This document shows, piece by piece, positions 9,801 to 19,440 of a DNA stretch of 64,000 bases; position 1 is the first letter of the stretch, and each line of letters starts with the position of its first letter. A program made the position numbers and the translations under genes. The notes under the pieces are model-generated. The model was not told the DNA's origin. It saw only the letters and a list, made by a program, of their open reading frames with translations, and did no database searches. The DNA is from Toxorhynchites rutilus septentrionalis. Its lineage: Eukaryota; Arthropoda; Insecta; Diptera; Culicidae. The stretch spans positions 299,839,614 to 299,903,613 of the forward strand of contig NC_073746.1 of the NCBI RefSeq assembly GCF_029784135.1, read 5' to 3'.

Positions 9801-12800
9801 TGGGCTCCATTTCATACAACCCAAACACGTCGTATGGAGAGAGTGCAACGCAGCTTCGTCCATTACGCCCTACGCTCATTACCGTGGTCGGACCCATCGA
9901 ATATGCCCAATAACGAAAGCCGCTGTAGACTCATCGCTATGGAAACGCTAGCTTCCAGACGTTCGAATCTACGACGGCTTTTTGTGTTCGATTTGGTTAT
10001 GGGGAACATCGACTGTCCATCATTGTTGTCCAGTGTTGCATTTTATGCACCTTCCCGTCAACTTCGTGAGCGTGAATTATTATACATTAGACGACACAGA
10101 ACCTCTTATGGTTTTAATAACCTGTTAGATGTTTGTTTTCGTTTGTTCAATAATGTTTGTACAGTGTTTGAGTTTAATGTGTCAAAAATGTCTTCAAGAA
10201 TAGGATTAAGGTTTTATTAGGCTAAATCCAGTCTGTGGAATTGTTTTATAACATTCAAGACGCTGCAAATAAATAAATAAATGTAGAAATTCCGTACCAC
10301 TTTCTCAGATAGACCAACTTTTGCTACGATCGAGCCCCTCTTCCGTCAATAGAATAACTTTCGCCATTCCATTAGATTCTACGTAGATCACTAATCTGAC
10401 CAACTTCTTACGTTGCACATTTTATTCAGTTATGATTCATCTGCATCTGTGGTCTTAATGAATAAAATATCTACACCTAGGCTATTATAAAATAGACGAA
10501 CTGGACACCCTTTTTTTGAAGCAGCAGGATGTGTCGCCGAAATCGAATAGGTCCTCCACCAACGTGAAAGTTCGGATCATCGTTGACAGCGGTTCGTTGT
10601 ATCCGAACAAGGTACGATTGAATCTATTTTGCAGCAAAGATCGCTGACGAAAAGCACGAAGGTCCAATAGTGAGAGTAACTGAGGAGAATAAACTTCTCC
10701 ATTCAACAGCTTTGATACGTAAACCGCTTGTTGTATTCTGCGCCTTCTCTCAAGGGTGTCCAGGTATAGAAGCTTGCATCGATCCGGGTAGGCAGGAAGA
10801 TTCAATGGATCGCGCCAAGGTAAATGGCGCAAGGCCAACCGAATGAATCTTCGTTGTACACGCTCTGTTCTCAAGGTCCAGAAAACCACATTTGGTGTCC
10901 AAACAACGGAGGCAGTTTCGAGAATTGGTCATACTAGCGCACAATATACTGACTTCAAGCAGTATGGATCAATAAAATCCTTCGCAATCTTCGAGATAAA
11001 TCCGAGCTGTCGGTTAGCCTTAGCAACCATTGAGGTGTAATGAGCGTTAAACGTCAATTTTGGATCCAGCACGACTCCAAGGTCAGTAACTTGCAATCGT
11101 TCGCAGTCTTCAGCTGAGCGGATCACGCAGAATATTTTCAGGTCAGCATACATGAGTTTGCAGTTCAACGCTAGTTTCGCAGCAATATCACTGAAAAACA
11201 GTGTGAACAACAGAGGGCCTAAGTTGCTTCCTTGATGCACACCAGACGAATTGCAGAAGCTCGAGGAAACGCAGCCGTAAATTTTAACGTGCAGTTTTCT
11301 TCCTGTCAAATTCGATCTCATCCACGACACGGGCATTGCAGATGATCCAAGACGTGACAGTGGAGCCAAAAGTACGTTGAGGTCGATCCTATCGAAAGCC
11401 GCCTTCAGATCGGTGTAGATAACATCGACTTGAGCCTTGCTCTCCATAGCAGTAATGCAATTGTTGGTAAAGCTCAACAAATTCGTGGTGACCGATCTGC
11501 CAGGCATAAAACCATGTTGATTGGTAGAGATGTAGCCCTTAGATTGAGTAAGGATTACTTCGCTGACGATTATTTCAAACAGCTTGGACGCAGCCGACAA
11601 ACTTGTGATTCCACGATAGTTCCTGACGTTCCGCTTATCACCGTTTCTAAAGACAGGAAACATAAAAGATTCCTTCCAGATCTCAGGAAATACACCATGA
11701 TTGAGTGAACGAGTATAGATGACAGAAAGAGGCACGGCTAGATCAACAGCGCAGCGGCAAAGCAAAACCGATGGTATGCCATCAGGACCCGACGGAAGCG
11801 AACTTTTCAATTTTTTTGCAGCCGAGATGACCACAGCAGGAGTAACTGCGAACGTCGTCAGATTAAAGACGTCCGAAGGGACACCCGAGGAGACAGACTC
11901 AGCTTGAGCTTCGCTGGCTAGTGTTTGGTCAAACACAGAGTTGAAGAATTTGCCGAAAAGCTCACAACATTCAGCATGGGAATTCGCTTCGACGTCGTCA
12001 TAAAGCACGTTACTTGGTAGCGTTGAGTTTTTCCTTTTGCTGTTGACGAATTTCCAAAATTTTTTCGGATTACGCCGGAAATTAGTTTTTGCACTCTTAA
12101 AACGTGGGCCTTGTACAAAGCTGAATTCAGTTTACAATAAGCGTTACACGCCGGTTGAAATCTGTGTTTGCTGTCAGACGTTCGTAGAACACGATGTTTC
12201 CGCTGGATGCGTTTTTTCGCGCTTCTGTTGTTGGAGTAATCCTGTACTCCAAGAAGACGGGGGAACACGCAAACAACGTTGAATGGTGAAACAAAATTCG
12301 GAGGCCATCACATGAACATTTTGACAGTCATTGAGGTAGGTCCAGTCAAGAGTAGGAAGGTAATAACGATTTGCATTGTAGTCTATTTTTCCAAAATCAG
12401 GAGTGTGCTAAACGTCAACAGGATACCTGTCGTTGGACTGACATGTACGAGGTACTGGAAGAGATATTTCCAATGGTGGTTGGTGCAAATCTGAGGGTAA
12501 CAGCTCAACCGCAGCTGTATTGATGACTACATTACAATCGTCACCGACCAGTACTCTGCAACCACTGTAAGCGTGGCTGGTTGTAATCACCACTGAGCAG
12601 CACCTGATCCACACATGTTACTTTGTCATAAAGATCACGAACGGAGGCCACATGTTCATCTATCAAATCCACGTCGCGACTCAGGTAGAATGGTAGAAAT
12701 GGCGATCAGGTAGAATGAATACAGCACCAATGGCCAATCGTTTACTCCCGATGACAGCAACAACAAACACCTTCACCAATCTTTCACCGTGACACGTGTG

Positions 12801-14603
12801 GACTTGCATCTTGCATCTAATATTTATCTTGTAAATTGAACATTCCCAAGTATTTTTTCAAAAAACACAGATAAAGGCTTGGTGATTATGTGAAAACTCG
12901 ATTTTTATGCCCTGCGGCTAAACGTATGTCTCGGATAAAAACGACGTTTGAATGTTTATATCCACCGATACCACCTTGTGTGTGTGTGATTGTGACGCAC
13001 GCTCTTTCAATAAAAGTGACATAAATATACTATCACTACAGCAAATAAGTATCCCGATGAAAAGAACATTCCTAGTTGTTTTGTACGTGTTTCAAGTTTT
13101 TTTTCAAGTGCGGCTAAACGAATGTCTATCATGTCTATCTGTATTAGAACAAAGTGTCCGAAATATGATTCAGAGCGGTAGTATTCAATAGATGAATCTA
13201 CGCTTAACTTTTCAATAGGGCCTATCTGTTTTCATCGATTCTCTTCATCGACATTCTCTATCGTTAATAACTCAGCGATAAAAGCATTTCCTGATGCGTT
13301 CGACGATCTGGATTCTAGAAGAGAACCTTGTTTATCAAATTATCTGACAAAAATATTGCAAAATGCGTCTACAAGGCAGTTGTTATCTAAAGAGAAAGTC
13401 AATAAAGAGAATTGATCGAAACAGATAGGTCCTATTGAAAAGTTAAGCGTGAATTTGGCTCATTATCTGCCAGCTGCAGTTTAAGTGCTGCACTGTCAAC
13501 AGAGATTTAATTTTTGAAATGAAAAGATAAACAATGTTCAATGCAAAATGCTGTAATTGAATCGATGTTCGTGGGTCGTGTATCGAATTTCGCAACTTTT
13601 GTTGAGAAATCGTTTTCTTTGCTTCTTGAATACTATACCCAAAATCAAAATACAGTATTTCCCACAAATGTTCAATAGAGTTGAGAGCTGAGTAGTGCAA
13701 TGGTCACTTGACTTTTCCTTTGACTCCATTGACCTCAAAAACAAAAACATTGGAAGAACAATGTCAATTCAATTCATTAACTCATTTGGCAGAGAATTGC
13801 TCATTTAGTAGAATTTCTCCATTCAGCGAACAATCGTTTTGGTTTTCATTGCGGTGGAGTCCTCATCAACGAACGTCACGTTCTGACGGCAGCTCACTGC
13901 ATCGAGATCGTCCCGGCTTCCTGGAAAATGTAAGTAATCTCTGTACCATTCATACCGGTGCTAAAGCTGATCATCAAAAATTGTTAATTCTAGCTACATG
14001 GTTCGACTGGGTGATTACGACTCCGAGTCGGATGTGGAGTGCAGCGCGCACGATCCAGATGATTGTGTCCAGTCGGCCCAGGATGTGTTCATAGCGTCAT
14101 ACCTCATCCACGAGGACTACTTTCAGGAGAACGGTGCAGACTACAACGACATTGCGCTTATACGACTGGACAGGTCTGTCAACTACACCGAATTCATCCA
14201 ACCAATCTGTTTGCCGACGACAGAGGAGTTGAAAAACCGAGACCTCGAAGGTCTCCAACTGACCGTCGCTGGCTGGGGAGAGACACAGCACAGGCTGGCC
14301 AGTCGGTATCAAATGCACGTCGGTATGCCGGGCTGGAATAATACGCGTTGCCGGGAGGCATTCAGCGGAGTGCAGGTTGCGATCCGCGATACGCAACTCT
14401 GCGCCGGAGGAGTGAAGAACCAAGACTCATGCAGAGGAGACGCCGGCGGACCGTTGATGAAAATCGAAAAGATTGATGGGATATCGGCGTGGGTTCTAGA
14501 GGGTATTGTTAGTTTTGGGATGAAAAAGTGCGGAACCGAAAATGTTCCCGGGGTGTACACCAGAATTAGTAAGTATATGGACTGGATACTGGAGAATATA
14601 TGA
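6828..14603 (+). CDS. CLIP-domain serine protease homologue, secreted, catalytic Ser replaced by Ala
   Basis: Four exons join in frame to 365 residues: 6828-6885, 6948-7274, 13827-13929 and 13994-14603, all with GT..AG introns. Residues 1-19 form a signal peptide. The CLIP domain spans C26-C79 with six cysteines ending in CC. C99 is the usual linker cysteine, and activation would occur at R106/I107 (NRIFGG). The S1A domain keeps H152 (TAAHC), D215 (DIALIRL) and the specificity-pocket D307, but the active-site motif is GDAGGP: residue 313 is Ala, codon GCC at 14442-14444, where proteases have Ser. CLIP proteases act in haemolymph cascades for melanisation and Toll signalling, and non-catalytic homologues act there as cofactors. 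That role is inferred. The NNRFGFHCGG segment and extra cysteine pair (C179, C187) resemble the Easter/CLIPB group. The Ser-to-Ala change needs only one base, so a sequencing error or allele is possible. Intron 3 is full of transposons. Confidence 0.88.
8040..8885 (-). pseudogene. Tc1-like transposase, catalytic part, degenerate
   Basis: Minus-strand frames show Tc1 landmarks in order: VTKRHIARILNESPNIMWKK near 8650, the FSLDGPD segment near 8530, FGGGSLAVWGAVSY near 8430 and the remnant IENLWRIL near 8180. Motifs are spread over several frames and include stops and frameshifts, so no intact protein exists. The N-terminal HTH part is separated by a retrotransposon insertion and lies at about 10286-10470. 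Confidence 0.65.
8886..10283 (+). pseudogene. 5'-truncated Jockey-like non-LTR retrotransposon, reverse transcriptase
   Basis: The + frame encodes RT motifs: QHGFVRKRSTTTNLMAF, DFSKAFEKVPHDL, GVPQGSVLGPLIFVLFVNDL and the catalytic YADD near 9495. The palm and thumb regions continue to a stop near 9762, and the C-terminal region resumes at 9783-10220. The 3' end has an (AATA)n tail (about 10267-10283), a common non-LTR ending. A frameshift near 9070 and the stop near 9762 disable it, and the 5' end is missing. It lies inside the Tc1-like element. Confidence 0.7.
10286..10470 (-). pseudogene. Tc1-like transposase N-terminal HTH fragment
   Basis: The minus strand shows a short stretch resembling the Tc1 HTH (a segment like SIVAKVGLSEKVVRNF) just beyond the retrotransposon tail. 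It is the displaced N-terminal part of the transposase at 8040-8885. Identification rests on weak similarity and position. Confidence 0.35.
10475..12830 (-). pseudogene. Non-LTR retrotransposon (Jockey-like) with endonuclease and RT, degenerate
   Basis: On the minus strand, endonuclease remnants (DQVLLSGDYN-like, near 12600) precede the reverse transcriptase (12008-10929). Motifs include PSGPDGIPSVL, NYRGITSLSAASKLFE, QHGFMPGRSVTTNLLSF and DLKAAFDRIDLN. The catalytic YADD reads YADL because one Asp codon is lost (near 11150), and about 60 residues are deleted between the catalytic box and VTDLGVV. The C-terminal region continues in another frame (10889-10485). It also lies within the Tc1-like element, in the opposite direction to the retrotransposon at 8886. 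Confidence 0.7.
13201..13449. mobile_element. MITE with about 45-base inverted repeats, in intron 3
   Basis: CGCTTAACTTTTCAATAGG at 13201 is repeated in inverse at 13449, and the similarity continues through CCTATCTGTTT to about 45 bases. Flanks TGAATCTA (left) and TGAATTTG (right) may be an imperfect 8-base duplication. It is 249 bases long and has no coding capacity. Confidence 0.6.
13455..13760 (-). pseudogene. Tc1/mariner-type transposase C-terminal relic
   Basis: The minus strand carries HYSALNSIEHLWEIL, resembling the SPDLNPIEHLW segment with the third catalytic residue region of Tc1-like transposases. The downstream frame is short and shifted. It ends about 65 bases before exon 3 of the CLIP gene. 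Confidence 0.5.
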
Positions 14604-14826
14604 GAGGAAGTACACTTTTGTGTTTTATTTAAACTGATCTCAATTGTTGAAGTCAAGCTTACACATTCGTGGATTCATTTCGCTAACTGGCGGTAATGGA
14701 GCGTTTTTACTTTAAGTTTTATTGAATACTATAAAATAGTTCCTTATACTCATAACAGTACCGGTTGATAGAAGTTAATGCATGATTTCTATGATTGCAC
14801 TGTACACGACATTCCAGATGTCCTCG
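14604..14826. other. 3' flank of the CLIP gene
   Basis: This is AT-rich sequence after the stop codon. A clear AATAAA is not visible in the first 100 bases, so the polyadenylation site is not assigned. Confidence 0.3.
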
Positions 14827-15480
14827 TCACGACACATTTTCCTTCACAATATTACCAATATCAAGAGCAGACAGTCCCTGTAGCATTGCGATGAATCTGT
14901 GACAGATAAAAATGCTGTGCTCCGCTGATTCTTCCCCTTTTTCGCATTCCGGATAAAGAGGCGCTTTGGCGTGTCCAAACCGATGTAGATACTGCCTGAA
15001 GGAAACGTGACCAGACAGAAATTGCGTTAGGTACAAATTTACCTCTCCATGCTTCCTTTTCACCTAGCCTGATAGTATCGGTATGAGCCTGTGCGTCCAT
15101 CTACCGTTCTGAGTCGCACTCCATCAATGCTTCCACCTAGTTATCGATTCTTCTCTCATGCGTTCCCGCATTTCTCTGGTTCCCTGTTTTCTATATCCTG
15201 GCTATGAAGCAAACCGCTTCCGATGATATGGTTCTTCATGCGCTCGCGACTCGCCTCGCATTCCACCACCGCGATCCAGTCTGTATCCCCGTATCGTAGT
15301 ATCGATGAGGGTACACTAGCCAAAAGATGCTCTTGCTGCGGTTTGGGCCAGAATCGTTAGAATCGTTGGAATAGTGGCATGGATTGCGTTCGTTCACTTT
15401 TTACAAGCGTAGTCGACGGGGCTGATGATGATCAGTTGATCATCAATCAGCACCCCGAGCAATGTTGGCACAATGAAATC
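14827..15480 (-). pseudogene. R1-type non-LTR retrotransposon, 3' part, degenerate
   Basis: Minus-strand frames show an RT-thumb remnant (LGVLIDDQL and DYACKK-like, about 15470-15380) followed by the C-terminal region (15063-14827) with HGEVNLYLTQFLSGHVSFRQY and a Cys/His cluster. This order matches R1/I-type elements. Several frameshifts are present and the 5' part is missing. Confidence 0.6.
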
Positions 15481-16060
15481 TGTGTTTTCGGGCTAAACAA
15501 TCTTTTTTATCTGTTGAGAAAATAGAAAATCTTTATTGGAATCTGTATTGGAATCTGTATTGCGGATTTTGTAACTGATAAGGTTTTTTGTGTTGGAATT
15601 AAATACGAAGTAAGAATTGCACACTTGCAGTAAAGTGTATATATTCTGACTATCCCGATTTTTATACTCGTGATCACTTGCTGCTTGGCAGTAGTTTGCT
15701 GAATAAAACTAATTTTCAATTTTCAGGCCTATGCAAAAAGTTTGCTACGCAGTTCTTTGCTGCACATAGGTTTAATTTGATCAAAAATGTATAATTTATT
15801 AGACTAAGAGTTTTAAGTACAAAGAGAATTATGCCAAATAAAAAATAATAATAATTGGAATGATGAGAAAATTGAATATAAGGTTCTCTTATTACAAAAT
15901 CTGTGTAAAATCTGCATGGATATTCAACAATCTGTAATCTGTATATACAGATTCTTGGTCGAAAAAAATGGTGAAAATCTGTATCATTAAAGATAAATCT
16001 GTATATGTGGCAACACTGACCCCAGGGTAGGTATGGCAATGAAGGTAAGGAAAAAATGAA
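15481..16060. other. AT-rich DNA with repeated AATCTGTAT motifs
   Basis: There is no coding signal. The word AATCTGTAT or close variants occurs at about 15540, 15551, 15940, 15977 and 16000, which suggests a degenerated repeat. Confidence 0.35.
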
Positions 16061-16156
16061 TCATCGAATTCAAAGAACCGACCATGTATATTTTGTTTAT
16101 TAGCCCAAAAAATGACCTGTGCAAAGTTTCAGCTCAATCGAACATGATTTAGGGGT
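16061..16156 (+). repeat. Dispersed repeat, copy 2 (copy 1 at 559-656)
   Basis: This is the same 95-base segment as at 559-656, stopping where the mariner relic begins. Confidence 0.6.
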
Positions 16157-16199
16157 TCGGGCTTCTAGTGTATATAGTGCTGGATTCATTCACGGTGGG

Positions 16200-16435
16200 T
16201 TGGCGTTCATTGGGCGAACCTTGTGTATTGTAAAGAGTGTTGATTTCGCCCGCATAGAAATCCCCTTGAGCCGTCTTCACGAGTGCTTCTTCGGCTCGAC
16301 GGAGCTCGTCGCTGATAAGATTGCTGAGTTCCAGGATCTCGCTGTTTTTCCGTTTACGGAATTTTTTAAATTCTTGGAACAGAAAATAGTCGCATGCTGA
16401 TATATCAGGATAATACGGAGGTTTTTTTTTATCCC
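16200..16435 (-). pseudogene. mariner transposase C-terminal relic
   Basis: The minus strand encodes KPPYYPDISACDYFLFQEFK, the third catalytic aspartate region of mariner (usually YSPDLAPSDYFLF), followed by about 50 related residues. The N-terminal two thirds are absent. Confidence 0.65.
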
Positions 16436-16640
16436 ATTTATTTATTAGGCTCATTAGCATTTAGCTGTAACAGAGCCGGGTTTAATCGTGTACATGTACA
16501 TATGTTTATGTTTCTATGAATTGTGAATTACACAGTAGTTAGTAGTAGCCATTTAGGCGTTAAGTTTTCTGTTCCATTACATTATGGTAAATTACACAGT
16601 AGTAGCCATTTAGGCGTAAGGGTATTCTTTCTGTTCATCC
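16436..16640 (+). repeat. Dispersed repeat with internal TTACACAGTAGCCATTT motif, copy 1
   Basis: TTACACAGTAG..AGCCATTTAGGCG occurs twice here, and the same module recurs at 22080-22310 together with the preceding TTTATTTA..AGCTGTAA..GGGC segment. It is an unidentified interspersed repeat with internal tandem modules. Confidence 0.55.
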
Positions 16641-17394
16641 ATTGTTCAGCAGACCGGACAGCGGAGACAGTTGATATTGATCATTATTGAGTTATTTATA
16701 GAACAGCAGCCCGATGTTTCTTGCAGAGCAGAGCAGTTGTATGGATGAATCGATCTTTGTTCCACCGTGGATCGATTTCCATCGCTGATGATGGTTGCGT
16801 GAACGTAGTTATTCTATAACAACACAAAGATGGTCAATTGAGGGCCGGAGGTAGCCGGAGGTTGGTAGGTTTGATGAAATCTGTTTTTTCATTAAAAATT
16901 CACGAACTTACAAAAAAAAAAATCACGAAACAAAATTTATTATTTGCTCTTTGTTCCATTGTATTTTTACGACACAAGCACAAAACATACTGTCATTGGA
17001 AGCGCGTAACTTTTTAACCTTTACCCGATTTACATAAAGTTGGCTGCGTTTGAAACGTGAGACCTTTACCTTTCTAATGTTCTCAACGTTCAACAGATGG
17101 CGTTACGTGTTTCATGATTTAGATAAAAAGTCCCTTCATTTATTGAAAATACTGTGTATACTACGCAGGCATACGCGGTTTCGCTCGCGTCGACGAATAG
17201 ACAAATTTGTAAACGTTCGAGGCCGTTCTGAAAAGACAAGGAGAAATACAGGGTAACTTCGATATAACGTACATTTTATTTTCATAAATGTACGTTGTAT
17301 CGAATTGTGCGTTATACCGAAGCATAATAAAGAACTCAGAAACGTAGCTTATATTACTTTCTTGTGTTGCTGTTTGAGTAAGGTTAATTTTTTT

Positions 17395-17715
17395 TATTAT
17401 AATGATGGTCCCACCTCATTCCCCTACAAAGATTTAAGCTGGACGAGTTATCCCAAAGATAATTAAATGTTAGAATTTCCCTTTATAGCATCACTGTACC
17501 AGTAAGCAAGATAATAAAAAAATAAAAGAACGGACTGGTTTTGTCACAGACATACAAATTTTACCAAATGAACATTTTAAGGCATTGCGTGAGCGCATTT
17601 CATCCATGGCATGTCAAGAAAATTTCCAGCCCGAAAAAATCCTTGACCGATCGGGAATTGAACCCAATACCTATGTCGTTATGAGCCGTAAATTTACGAG
17701 GGTCTTCCCGCTTTA
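17395..17715 (-). mobile_element. tRNA-derived SINE, family B, copy 1
   Basis: On the minus strand GGGTTCAATTCCCGATC is a good RNA polymerase III box B, followed by GGTCAAGGAT, the CGGGCTGGAAATTTTCTTGA body and a 3' segment TTTGTAGGGGAATGAGGTGG. The same order occurs on the + strand at 43640-44030. A box A-like TAGTAAAGCGGG lies about 60 bases before box B. Confidence 0.55.
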
Positions 17716-17794
17716 CTAGATTCTCGATAACGGTCTGCTGATGCGATCGTTATCGAGCCCAGACAGCTGAGCAAACCCGAGCCTAATTCTAGCC

Positions 17795-18175
17795 AACACT
17801 TCAGGCCATTCATAATCGGGGTACAAACATGTATACTGGAACTCGCAATCAGATCTGCCACAACCCAGAAAAATCTCGTTATAACCATCTACTTAACAGA
17901 TAAGTTCACGAGTATTCCGGTAGGACTATCCCCAGCATCAGCCCAGCTTCTTCATTAGACCCTTCAAATGAGTTTTACTGACGCTTCAGGTTCTACATAA
18001 TTTAGGGACAAAAGTGTTTATCGGAATCTGCAATCAGATCTGCCACAACCTTGAAAAATCTCGTTGTAACCTTCTACTACACAAAAGAGTTTACGAGTAT
18101 TCAGGTTTGGCTATCCCCAGCTTCATTCCAATTTTCACATTGGACCCTTTTAAATGAAGTTCATTACTCTTGGAA
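17795..18175. repeat. Diverged tandem duplication, about 190-base unit
   Basis: CAATCAGATCTGCCACAACC occurs at about 17847 and 18032. Before and after it the two units share ACTTCAGG/GCTTCAGG, GAAAAATCTCGTT and GAGTATTC..GG..CTATCCCCAGC. No function is evident. Confidence 0.55.
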
Positions 18176-18529
18176 GTTAATTTTCTTTTGCATTTGTTCA
18201 ATCTCAATTTTATATGCCTGTCAACGCGCGCGATGCTCAAACTTTTTTAGACTTCACAAAATATTCAAATTAACTAATAACTAAAAAAAACTAAAATTAA
18301 ACCAAATACCATCATTATTTTAGTCAGACAAAAAAAAACAAAAACACATGCACAAACAAATACAAAAGTAAGATTCTATCCGTCATCACTTCGTCAGTTT
18401 ACACAATAACACTGACTATCGAACAGGTCACAATTCCAAATCATTCTTTAAAAACTCCTTAAAATATTTCGGAATATTCTGAGGTTTGTTGTTATTTTTG
18501 CTTCACGGGGCTGTTTATATACAATCGGT

Positions 18530-19440
18530 ACCTAAAATAACTGGAAAGCAAATCTATTAATTTTCGACGATCAATTGTTTCGAATGCTCTTTTTAAATCA
18601 ATAAAGATGGCCAGAACAACTTTCTTCTTCTCGATAGCTTGCTTCCATTTCAATAGCAACAAATTCAGAGCCGTTTCACACGAATGGTGTTTCCTGAATC
18701 CCGTTTCTAGTTATATGCTCCAAGAGCTGTTCTTTAACTACTATTTCCAGAATTTTTTCGTACATTGGTAACATGTTAACTGGTCTACGGTCTTCTGGAT
18801 TAGACGAATTTGGGATTTTAGGAATAGGTATGACGATAGAATTTTTCCACCTATGCGGACATTCGCCCCGGAACATTGATTCATTTACTATGTAAAGAAG
18901 ATGCTCCTTGATAATATCAAAAGCATCTATCAACACTTTTTTGCTGACATCTTCAACTCCTGCACAGTTTCTCAAATCCATCACCAACTTCCTCAGTGCT
19001 TCCGTGTCAATGGCTCTGAAACATCTCAACTGGGAAGACAGGCTAGGGAAAGTAAAATTAAGTTGTCTCGATGGAAAAACAATGCTTCTGTGGATTTCTT
19101 GTACACTTGACGTAAAATATTTATTTAGTTTTTCTGCTGTTTCGGTGTCATTGACCGTACCATTATCAAAAACAATGTCTATGTCATTACTGCCGCCCGG
19201 ATTGCATAAACTGTTTATTTTCTTCCACAGCTTCTTTGGATCATGTTGAATTGAACTAATTTCATTTTGGACAAATTTATTTTTCAAATTCTTTAATTCA
19301 CGCACATAAATTTTTCTCCATATCTTGTACGTGTTCCAGTTATCAATGCTTTTAGTACGTTTTGCTATTATCAGATATTGATCCCTTTTTCGTTTCATGG
19401 AAGCCAACTTAGCATTATACCAAGGCTTGGTTAATAATAA
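18530..19440 (-). pseudogene. CR1/L2-like reverse transcriptase fragment
   Basis: The minus strand encodes WKNSIVIPIPK, RPVNMLPMYEKILE and, after a frameshift near 18700, HSCETALNLLLLKWK and FIDLKRAFETID. It resembles the long ORF at 40760-43276 (compare GSLVIPIPK, RPINMLHTLEKILE, HSCETALNLVLAKWK), so both belong to one or two closely related non-LTR families. The fragment ends before the catalytic YADD/FADD box. Confidence 0.7.

Larger units (their letters stand above)
7908..13141 (-). mobile_element. Tc1-like transposon in intron 3, itself interrupted by two retrotransposons
   Basis: The left end starts CAGTGGTAGACATTCG and continues TTTAGCCGC; the right end carries the complementary GCGGCTAAACGAATGTCTA and closes at CTG (13141). 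TA flanks both sides (7906-7907 and 13142-13143). The right end has about 8 extra bases. A further partial copy of the end motif, GCGGCTAAACGTATGTCT, lies at about 12905. Transposase pieces on the minus strand (8040-8885 and about 10286-10470) belong to it. Confidence 0.6.
7304..13178. mobile_element. Outer TIR element (MITE-like) in intron 3, split by later insertions
   Basis: Ends CCGTTCTGAATCATATTTCG (7304) and, on the opposite strand, CCGCTCTGAATCATATTTCG (13178 inward) form an inverted repeat of about 25 bases. TA flanks both sides (7302-7303 and 13179-13180). The element's own DNA is only about 600 bases on the left (with several TTCGGACA motifs between 7317 and 7565) and about 37 on the right. 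The rest is the Tc1-like element inserted into it. Confidence 0.6.

Noticed and set aside
10843..12282. Plus-strand frames across the minus-strand retrotransposon
   Set aside because: They are antisense shadows of the RT frames.
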